Shown here piece after piece: positions 1 to 4,748 of a DNA stretch of 7,789 nucleotides. Position numbers and translations under genes: made by a program. This stretch comes from Planctomycetaceae bacterium (lineage in GTDB: Bacteria; Planctomycetota; Planctomycetia; Pirellulales; Thermoguttaceae). The stretch spans positions 1 to 7,789 of the forward strand of contig JAITQV010000375.1 in NCBI GenBank assembly GCA_031288765.1, in the 5' to 3' direction. The notes under the pieces are model-generated. The model was given only the letters and a program-made list of their open reading frames with translations. It made no database searches and had not been told where the DNA came from. Each line of letters begins with the position of its first letter. The first letter of the stretch is position 1.

Positions 1-146
1 TATACTTTGAACGGTAGGAAATTACCTCTTATTTTTAATAGGGAACCTTTAAAAATTATTCGTAAATTCTTGTTTTTAACAGCAAAACTAATTTTTTTAG
101 ATGTCTCTATTAAAAAAAGAGGTAATTTCCTACCGTTTAAAGTATA
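1..146. repeat. Long inverted repeat, hairpin or MITE-like element (family R1)
   Basis: The ends are near-perfect reverse complements. The left arm, 1-41, pairs with the right arm, 107-146, with one substitution (position 9 against 138) and one or two differences in the A/T run near 31-36. The tip reads TATACTTT on the left and AAAGTATA on the right. The roughly 65-base centre is A/T rich and has no open frame of note. This is the shape of a miniature inverted-repeat element that a transposase would move from elsewhere; as RNA it would be a very stable hairpin. The outer TA could be a target duplication, but the left flank lies outside the window, so the true left end is unknown. Inference: a non-autonomous mobile element or a structured repeat. 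Confidence 0.75.
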
Positions 147-148
147 AC

Positions 149-230
149 CGTTCGCCTATTTTACGATTAACAATTCTCAAAGTAGGCAACCCTTTGCCGA
201 ACGGCTGCCTACCAGACTGAATAAATACAA
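149..230 (+). repeat. Dispersed repeat R2, shortened copy A
   Basis: This stretch matches the reverse complement of the element at 4489-4684. Positions 149-175 match 4608-4634 at 26 of 27 bases, and 205-230 match 4489-4514 at 23 of 26. The middle is shorter here: it lacks most of the sequence between about 4515 and 4588 of the other copy. It keeps the family hallmark, GTAGGCAA (182-189) facing TGCCTAC (206-212). The end that carries the CAGTCAGG-type terminus in copy B is missing, and the R1 hairpin sits in its place. No coding capacity is seen. Confidence 0.8.
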
Positions 231-408
231 TATCAGAATAATTTGGCAGGAAATCCTCGCCGGTCATCCAAAAAATAAAAAATTTTCCCGCTTTTACCAA
301 AGAATGAAAGAAAAAATAAATTTTAAGTGTTTGATTTGCCGATTTATAGGCAAAGTGTGATTGTTTAGAAAGCACGCGTTTGTTTTCTTCAAATTGAGGA
401 ATATTATA
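231..408. other. Upstream region of the Cys-rich secreted protein gene
   Basis: This A/T-rich leader has no open frame that looks real. It contains a small hairpin, TTTGCC at 335-340 with GGCAAA at 349-354. An unremarkable Shine-Dalgarno-like GAGGA (396-400) lies eight bases before the ATG at 409. No promoter could be assigned with confidence. Confidence 0.4.
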
Positions 409-1176
409 ATGAAAATCATCCGGTTGACATTGGCGATTACTTTTACTGTGTGCGTGTTACTGATTTTGACAGAAGTACACGGACAGGAAATTCAAAAAAA
501 TATCAGTAAAAACAACGCAAAAATCGAAACCGAACAACAATCGCTCTCTTGCGCTATAGATTCGAGATTTTCGAGTAAACCCTCTAACGGAACCCCGCAT
601 CATACCGGTTATACGGGAAAACCTTGTATCGGTAATCACGATCCCAACGAAACATGCGCTCATTGCCATAACCACATCGCCTGCCATGACGGACCTTGTG
701 TTGACGGACTCTGCAAAGATGGAACCTGCCGTAAATGCAACGGTTCCTGCCCGAAAATTTGTCCGATTCATGGAAAAGACCGAAAGGATTGCCCCCAAGA
801 TTGCCAAAACAATTACCTGAAAAACCAATTCGGTTATGGTCCCATGCAAGTTTGTCCGGGAAAAACAAATGGTGTTTGTCCGGTTCACGGTTACGCGCCT
901 TGTCCTCATCCGGCGTTGGAAATCGGTCAGTTTTTACGCCGCACCTTCCAACCGGCAGACCGCCCATACTGGGGAACTCAACCGCTTTATGTCCCGCGCG
1001 AACATTACGACCCCAATTTCCAACCGCGTTTTCCAAGAATTCGTGCGTTATTTTTTGCTCCGCCGGTAAGCGGACAAGTTTATATGAGCACAACACCGCC
1101 TGTTCCCATGCCCACCTACACCACTCGCGGTCCCAGAGATTTCCTCAATCCCAACCCGCCGTCAATAGGCTATTGA
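409..1176 (+). CDS. Secreted Cys-rich protein of unknown function, planctomycete type
   Basis: The predicted protein has 255 residues. The ATG at 409 is chosen because GAGGA precedes it at good spacing and because it starts a clean signal peptide: Lys2/Arg5, a hydrophobic core at about 6-20, and likely cleavage after VHG (residues 23-25). In-frame codons further upstream would spoil the signal. The mature part has 16 cysteines at 48, 73, 83, 86, 92, 97, 102, 107, 110, 114, 118, 128, 132, 149, 157 and 165. Residues 92-107 are three pentapeptides of form C-x-D-G-x. CP[IV]HG occurs twice (118-122, 157-161), and CAHCH (83-87) fits the CxxCH heme-c pattern. Residues 170-255 are Pro/Arg/Tyr rich without Cys and end in TTRGPRDFLNPNPPSIGY, a tail I recall from other planctomycete secreted proteins (memory, not checked). 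A disulphide-stabilised or metal-binding envelope protein is possible, but the function is unknown. Confidence 0.8.
   Translation: MKIIRLTLAITFTVCVLLILTEVHGQEIQKNISKNNAKIETEQQSLSCAIDSRFSSKPSNGTPHHTGYTGKPCIGNHDPNETCAHCHNHIACHDGPCVDGLCKDGTCRKCNGSCPKICPIHGKDRKDCPQDCQNNYLKNQFGYGPMQVCPGKTNGVCPVHGYAPCPHPALEIGQFLRRTFQPADRPYWGTQPLYVPREHYDPNFQPRFPRIRALFFAPPVSGQVYMSTTPPVPMPTYTTRGPRDFLNPNPPSIGY
682..726 (+). repeat. Three 15-bp coding repeats for C-x-D-G-x
   Basis: Within the Cys-rich gene, three in-frame 15-base units encode CHDGP, CVDGL and CKDGT, followed directly by the next Cys codon at 727. The DNA units have diverged (shared core TGN-NNN-GAY-GGA), so the repetition is held at the protein level and does not look like a fresh duplication. 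It gives evenly spaced Cys residues every five positions. Confidence 0.75.
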
Positions 1177-1464
1177 AATTGAATAGGAATCAGGTATAGT
1201 CTGTTTGTAATTGTTCGAGGCAATCCATACAGGTTTAGGTAATTCAAAAGGCAGGCGATTATAATATCGTTGGGAGTAATTCCGTTTCGTGTAATTTTTG
1301 ATCTCTTTGAAAATGCGGGGATTTTCCTTTTTGGTAATTTTCCTTCACTCTGGCGGCATCAAATTCGGAACTTCCCAAATTTCTTGATCATTCGGAAGTT
1401 CCTGCGGAATATCCATAATTTGTATTGGGGAACCCCATTCCGTTTTATTATTCGGCGAACACAT
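1162..1464 (-). pseudogene. Possible small or decayed antisense gene
   Basis: On the minus strand an ATG at 1464 opens 39 codons to a TGA at 1345-1347. The same frame then runs 60 more sense codons to a TGA at 1162-1164, overlapping the last bases of the Cys-rich gene. The first block (starting MCSPNNKTEWGS and ending VPNLMPPE) uses codons like the neighbouring genes: CCG for most Pro, GAA for nearly all Glu, AAT for all Asn. The second block is Lys/Asn/Tyr rich (for example RNYSQRYYNRLPFELPKPVW). No ribosome binding site precedes the ATG, and I recognise no family. It could be a gene remnant broken by a stop, a real 39-residue peptide, or chance. The call rests only on frame openness and codon flavour. 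Confidence 0.25.
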
Positions 1465-1514
1465 ATTACGGAACAATTGATTCAATCACAAAACCAGAAT
1501 ATCCAACGAATACA
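1177..1514. other. 338-base gap without a confident gene
   Basis: No gene can be called with confidence between the stop at 1176 and the start of the Dus gene. On the plus strand the Dus frame stays open back to 1419 with a TTG at 1425, but no ribosome binding site or family similarity supports that extension. On the minus strand, 1162-1464 reads as two coding-like blocks in one frame separated by a single TGA; it is listed separately. No tRNA, strong hairpin terminator or clear promoter was seen. Confidence 0.4.
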
Positions 1515-2528
1515 ATGTCTTTTCTGTTTCCACCGCTTCATCTTGGTCGGCTTGAAATTCCGTTTCCTGTTATTCAGGCGGCGTTAAGCGGTTATTCCGA
1601 TGCGCCTATGCGTAATATTGCTCGGCGTTTTGGGGCGAAGTTTACGCTTTGTGAAGTTTTGCTTGACCAGTTTGTAATTGCCGTTTCAAAACGGAAATCA
1701 CGGTTATACTTTGCAAAATTCGACGAACACCCCGTTGGCGCCCAACTCATGGGAAGTCAACCCGAACAATTTGTTCGTGCGGCGGAACGGTTGATCAAAG
1801 AAGGATTTGATCTTATTGATTTGAATTTTGCGTGTCCGGTGAAAAAAGTTCTTGGGCGCGGGCGCGGCGGTTATTTGTTGAGTGATCCGCGGGCGGCTTT
1901 GAATATTGTCGAAACAGTCCGCCGGAATCTTCCCGATTCCATACCGTTGACAATTAAACTTCGCAAAGGTTTTGACGATTCACCGGCAAGCAGGGAAAAA
2001 TTTTTTGATATTCTTGACGGCAGTGTTGAACTTGGTGTTTGCGGTGTTACCGTACACGGTCGAACGGTTCAACAAGGATATGAAGGAACGAGCGATTGGG
2101 AATTTATCCGCGAGGTGAAACGGCGTTTGTGTGAACAAGGGCGTTCCGAAGTTGCCGTGATCGGAAGCGGTGATCTTTTTACACCCGAAATTTGTTTACA
2201 ACGATTCAAAGAAAGCGGAACGGACGGTCTTGCGTTGGCGCGGGGAACGATTGGTAATCCTTGGCTTTTCCGCGAGGTTGCCGCGCTATTGCAGGGCTTG
2301 CCCAAACCGGAACCTCCGACACTTTACGAGCAACGCGACGTTTTGGCGGAACATTTTCGTCTTGCGGTTGAACTTTACGGCGAATGTCGCGCCGCAACAA
2401 CAATGCGTGCGTTTGGGGTCAAATACAGTTTGTTACATCCTGAAGCGGAAAAAGTTCGTCAGGCTTTTGTCGAAGTTAAAACGGCGTCGGATTGGTATCG
2501 TGTTCTTGAAATGTATGTTCCGCAATAG
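1515..2528 (+). CDS. dusB: tRNA-dihydrouridine synthase, DusB/NifR3-like
   Basis: This is a 337-residue flavoenzyme that reduces uridine in the D-loop of tRNA to dihydrouridine, using FMN and NAD(P)H, in the cytoplasm. Family signs run in order: an FMN-binding start at residues 19-32 (IQAALSGYSDAPMR, the usual APMxGVTDxPFR), GAQLMGSQPEQF (75-86), the catalytic-Cys block NFACPVKKV (104-112, Cys107), Lys148 in LTIKLRKG, His181 in VTVHGRTVQQGYEG, VIGSGDL (215-221) and the phosphate-binding ARGTIGNPWLFRE (242-254). The C-terminal helical domain holds MRAFGVKYS (297-305). Length is normal for the family. The ATG at 1515 starts just before the barrel; an in-frame TTG at 1425 would add 30 residues without family support. 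No clear Shine-Dalgarno precedes it. The Dus type is assigned by overall pattern, so DusA/DusC specificity cannot be excluded. Neighbours give no functional link. Confidence 0.9.
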   Translation: MSFLFPPLHLGRLEIPFPVIQAALSGYSDAPMRNIARRFGAKFTLCEVLLDQFVIAVSKRKSRLYFAKFDEHPVGAQLMGSQPEQFVRAAERLIKEGFDLIDLNFACPVKKVLGRGRGGYLLSDPRAALNIVETVRRNLPDSIPLTIKLRKGFDDSPASREKFFDILDGSVELGVCGVTVHGRTVQQGYEGTSDWEFIREVKRRLCEQGRSEVAVIGSGDLFTPEICLQRFKESGTDGLALARGTIGNPWLFREVAALLQGLPKPEPPTLYEQRDVLAEHFRLAVELYGECRAATTMRAFGVKYSLLHPEAEKVRQAFVEVKTASDWYRVLEMYVPQ

Positions 2529-2839
2529 AAGTTTCAGGTCGGCGGGAAGTTGAAAAAAACGACACAATTGTCATAATATGTACTCCGGCGGTTGTTTAAC
2601 CCATTATATTTCACGGGAATTTTGTAAGACCTGTTTTCTTTTTGTAATCAAGACGATATGATTTACGATATTATTTTGTTATTTTGGATTTATCAATTCG
2701 TTTGAAACGTATTGTTCCGCATATTAGGATTAATTATGCTATTTTGATTTTTGGCAATAAGATAAGTGATATTACAACGGATTTTTGGTATTTTGTTTGT
2801 CGCTTAGATATTGCGCTATTTTTTTGGGGAGATACTTCC
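2529..2839. other. 311-base gap, no gene seen
   Basis: This A/T-rich intergenic DNA lies between the Dus and zinc-ribbon genes. The frame of the downstream gene is open from 2684, but the extra 52 residues have no domain character, and the well-placed GTG at 2840 is preferred. A small palindrome, ACAATTGT, lies near 2566. No convincing intrinsic terminator, RNA gene or promoter was found. Confidence 0.4.
2829..2835 (+). promoter_or_regulatory. Ribosome binding site deciding a GTG start
   Basis: GGGGAGA-like sequence lies just before the GTG at 2840, at ordinary spacing. It is one of the clearest Shine-Dalgarno matches in the window. It supports starting the zinc-ribbon protein at GTG rather than at the upstream in-frame start at 2684. 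Confidence 0.55.
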
Positions 2840-3199
2840 GTGCCTATTCAATTAAAATGCCCCAACGGACATCATTTAACAGCGAAAGAATCCAACGCCG
2901 GCAAAACAGGCAAATGTCCTGTTTGTAAAGCGGCAGTGACGATTCCGGTTTTACACCAAACGGTTATTTCGGACAGTGCGGTTGTGAACATATTGGGCGA
3001 TCCGGCGGGCGGTGCTAAAAAGGACAATGTCGGAACAACTATTTCACCGATCAAGAAAAAGAACAAAGTTGTTTCGTCTTCTGCGTCTTCCATATCACCG
3101 CATGTCCGCATTTGTCCCAATTGTGAACGGGAAATTGACATGGGGTATCATATTTGTCCTCATTGTCATACGTATATTACCGGTCTCAATGATTTCTAG
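2840..3199 (+). CDS. Small protein with two zinc-ribbon modules
   Basis: The predicted protein has 119 residues, starting at GTG because a ribosome binding site precedes it and the first zinc-binding motif begins at once. Residues 5-32 form an N-terminal ribbon: Cys7 in LKCPNGHHL, then AGKTGKCPVC with Cys26 and Cys29, where His11 or His12 may supply the fourth ligand. This matches the short N-terminal ribbon common in planctomycete proteins (CPxGxxL...GKxxxCPxC). Residues 40-88 are a low-complexity Lys/Ser/Gly linker. Residues 91-110 are a classic second ribbon, C92-x2-C95-x10-C106-x2-C109. There is no signal peptide or membrane segment, so it is probably cytoplasmic. The role is unknown; such ribbons bind nucleic acid or protein, or sit in front of other domains, but here nothing else is attached. 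hemC follows after 83 bases. Confidence 0.75.
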   Translation: MPIQLKCPNGHHLTAKESNAGKTGKCPVCKAAVTIPVLHQTVISDSAVVNILGDPAGGAKKDNVGTTISPIKKKNKVVSSSASSISPHVRICPNCEREIDMGYHICPHCHTYITGLNDF

Positions 3200-3214
3200 C
3201 CCTCCTCTTTTTTC

Positions 3215-3274
3215 AAATGCACTGTTAAGTGTACTGTTAAGTGTACTGTTAAATGCGCTGTCAAATGTACTGCT
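3215..3274 (+). repeat. Five-unit 12-bp tandem repeat before hemC
   Basis: Five head-to-tail 12-base units occupy 3215-3226, 3227-3238, 3239-3250, 3251-3262 and 3263-3274. Units 2 and 3 are identical (AAGTGTACTGTT). The others differ by two to four bases around the consensus AARTGYRCTGTT. The array ends eight bases before the hemC ATG and begins 15 bases after the preceding stop, so it fills the leader. It replaces any Shine-Dalgarno sequence. It may be a regulatory iteron-like array, or a slippage-prone spacer whose copy number varies between strains. Confidence 0.85.
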
Positions 3275-3282
3275 TTTAAACT

Positions 3283-4218
3283 ATGACTATTCGTTTGGGA
3301 ACACGCGGAAGTGTTTTGGCGCGTTGGCAAGCCGATTGGTGTGTCAACCTGCTCAAAGAAAAAAATATTGATTCCGAGATTGTTATTATTGAAACGTCCG
3401 GAGATCGTGTTCTTGATAAATCCATTGCCAATATTGGTGCTCAAGGAGTTTTTACCAAAGAGATTCAATCGGCATTGCTTCGCCGTGAAATTGATGTGGC
3501 GGTACACAGTCTCAAGGATTTACCGACGGAAGCGGTTTCCGGTCTTGGGTTGGTGTCGGTTCTGAAACGCGATTCGTATCGGGATGTTTTTCTCAGCCGT
3601 AAAGCAGCCGTTATCGAAGAACTGCCCAAAGGTTCACGAATCGGAACAGGGAGTCTTCGGCGGAAAACGCAGATTATTTACCGTTTCGGCGATTTATTTC
3701 GGATTGACGGGATACGCGGCAATATCGAAACACGGCTTCGTAAATTGGATCAGGGCGAGTATGATGCGGTGATTTTGGCGGAGGCGGGGCTTGTGCGGTT
3801 GGGGTTTTCGGGGCGAATTTGTTCTTTTCTGGAGCCGCCGTTTTTTTTGCCGGCAGTGGGGCAAGGAGCAATCGGTTTGGAAATTCGGTCTGACGATTAT
3901 TGTACTGCGGAACAAATCGCATCGCTTTGTGATGTATCGGCGTTTACCGCAGTGCAGGCGGAACGGGCAATGCTTCAAAGACTTCAAGGCGGTTGTATTG
4001 CACCGATTGCCGCGTTGGGGAATGTTGAGGGCGAAACGCTTGTGTTGCAAGGGCGTATTTTATCATTGGACGGTAAAACCATGTTTGAAACAACTCTTTC
4101 TGCTCCAATAAACAATGCCCCGAACTTATTAGGAATTGCTGTTGCCGACGAATTAATAAATATGGGAGCCGGTACAATTCTTGATGAAATCCGGCAACAA
4201 CGGCAATTAATTTCGTAA
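3283..4218 (+). CDS. hemC: Hydroxymethylbilane synthase (porphobilinogen deaminase)
   Basis: This 311-residue cytoplasmic enzyme joins four porphobilinogen molecules head to tail into hydroxymethylbilane, the linear tetrapyrrole on the path to heme, siroheme and cobamides. The family pattern is complete: RLGTRGSVLARWQADW (4-19); the GAQGVFTKEIQ loop (52-62); AVHSLKDLP (73-81) with catalytic Asp79; RIGTGSLRRKTQ (119-130); RGNIETRL (145-152); LPAVGQGAIGLE (189-200); and LQRLQGGCIAPIAALG (231-246), where Cys238 carries the dipyrromethane cofactor. Length is normal. The ATG at 3283 directly starts the first domain. There is no Shine-Dalgarno sequence; the 12-bp tandem array lies just upstream. 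No other heme gene is adjacent, so it is not in a hem operon here. Confidence 0.97.
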   Translation: MTIRLGTRGSVLARWQADWCVNLLKEKNIDSEIVIIETSGDRVLDKSIANIGAQGVFTKEIQSALLRREIDVAVHSLKDLPTEAVSGLGLVSVLKRDSYRDVFLSRKAAVIEELPKGSRIGTGSLRRKTQIIYRFGDLFRIDGIRGNIETRLRKLDQGEYDAVILAEAGLVRLGFSGRICSFLEPPFFLPAVGQGAIGLEIRSDDYCTAEQIASLCDVSAFTAVQAERAMLQRLQGGCIAPIAALGNVEGETLVLQGRILSLDGKTMFETTLSAPINNAPNLLGIAVADELINMGAGTILDEIRQQRQLIS

Positions 4219-4266
4219 TATTTCAGCGAAATTTGCTCAAACCTATGGTAATCGCTTCAACCAGTG
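4219..4266. other. Short hemC 3' region with weak hairpin
   Basis: Just after the hemC stop, ATTTC-AGC-GAAAT makes a five-pair stem without a T run, too weak to call a terminator. The long hairpin of the next element could end transcription instead. Confidence 0.3.
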
Positions 4267-4441
4267 ACCTTATTTTCAACCTGATTTTTTTAACAAAACA
4301 ACCTTAGTAGCAAGAAGCCTTCTTAACAATTACCCTTATTACCTTATTAAGAAAATAAAAATAAGGTAATAAGGTTGGCTTTGAGGGGAATTATTTGTTA
4401 CTGAGGTTGTTTCGTAAGAAAAATTAGGTTGAAAATAAGGT
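4267..4441. repeat. MITE-like element R3 between convergent genes
   Basis: This 175-base element has terminal inverted repeats of 44 bases (4267-4310 against 4398-4441) matching at 38 positions, with the outer 16 perfect (ACCTTATTTTCAACCT). Inside is a second perfect 15-bp stem, CCTTATTACCTTATT at 4334-4348 with its complement at 4360-4374, loop of 11. The whole element therefore folds as one long hairpin. It has no open frame. No target-site duplication is obvious in the immediate flanks. It lies between the convergent ends of hemC and the glycosidase gene, where it may act as a terminator. Inference: a non-autonomous transposon relic or a structured intergenic repeat. Confidence 0.8.
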
Positions 4442-4488
4442 TTGTCCTCCGCAATCGCCCAACAAAGAACTGAATAAAACTTGATTTT
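4442..4488. other. Spacer between two repeat elements
   Basis: A 47-base stretch joins R3 to R2 copy B. It holds CAATCGCCCAAC and CTGAATAAAAC, which loosely echo parts of the R2 family (CAATCGCTTGG, CTGAATAAATAC) and might be a worn fragment of a third copy. Evidence is weak. Confidence 0.3.
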
Positions 4489-4684
4489 TTGTATCTATTC
4501 AGTCAGGTAGGCAACCGAAACGACCAATATTGTACAAATTCCCTGTCGGCTAACGCCGACGCAATCGCTTGGCAAGGGGCTTTCACCCAACGATTGCCTA
4601 CCTTATGAATTGTTAATCATAAAATAGGCGAACGATTGCCTACCTGACTGTGTCATTGTTCAACAAATGATCGAATAGATACAA
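4489..4684 (-). repeat. Dispersed repeat R2, fuller copy B with nested inverted ends
   Basis: The outer 12-bp arms are perfect: TTGTATCTATTC at 4489-4500 and its complement at 4673-4684. Next come 18-bp arms, CAGTCAGGTAGGCAACCG at 4500-4517 facing 4633-4650 with one mismatch. The two right-hand arms are separated by an extra 22 bases (4651-4672) that the left side lacks. Inside are a perfect 15-bp direct repeat, AACGATTGCCTACCT at 4589-4603 and 4631-4645, and a hairpin GTCGGC-TAAC-GCCGAC at 4545-4560. TAGGCAA or its complement occurs three times. Copy A at 149-230 is the same family in opposite orientation. No open frame is present. This fits a MITE with complex termini, or a structured repeat bound by a protein or processed as RNA. 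Confidence 0.8.
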
Positions 4685-4697
4685 TTGAAGAACTTGG

Positions 4698-4721
4698 TAC
4701 AACAATTTGTTGATTGTTGTA
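4698..4721. terminator. Possible weak bidirectional terminator hairpin
   Basis: A perfect nine-pair stem, TACAACAAT / ATTGTTGTA, with a six-base loop lies about 28 bases beyond the stop of the minus-strand glycosidase gene. There is no T run after it on that strand and the stem is A/T rich, so termination is only a possibility suggested by position. Confidence 0.35.
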
Positions 4722-4748
4722 AACGATTACAAAAAGGAAGGGAATGAC

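Noticed and set aside
457..909. 150-codon open frame on the minus strand inside the Cys-rich gene
   Set aside because: It lies fully opposite a gene with a signal peptide, ribosome binding site and clear motif structure; the antisense product has no recognisable domain.
735..1199. 154-codon plus-strand frame overlapping the Cys-rich gene
   Set aside because: Out-of-frame shadow of the real gene, basic and low complexity, without start signals.
1425..1514. 30-residue N-terminal extension of the Dus protein from a TTG
   Set aside because: No Shine-Dalgarno sequence and not part of the Dus family; the ATG at 1515 gives a normal-length protein.
2684..2839. 52-residue N-terminal extension of the zinc-ribbon protein
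   Set aside because: Sequence is not domain-like, lies in very A/T-rich DNA, and a GTG with a good ribosome binding site directly precedes the first zinc motif.
3215..3274. CRISPR array
   Set aside because: The units are 12 bases with no spacers between them, and there are no cas genes; this is a simple tandem repeat.
3196..3507. Minus-strand frame encoding a four-residue repeat across the 12-bp array
   Set aside because: The peptide repeat (HLTV) only reflects that 12 bases equal four codons; the frame lies opposite hemC and has no start signals.
83..4684. A composite transposon bounded by R2 copies
   Set aside because: The genes between the copies are ordinary housekeeping types and no transposase is present, so the inverted copies are better seen as independent insertions.
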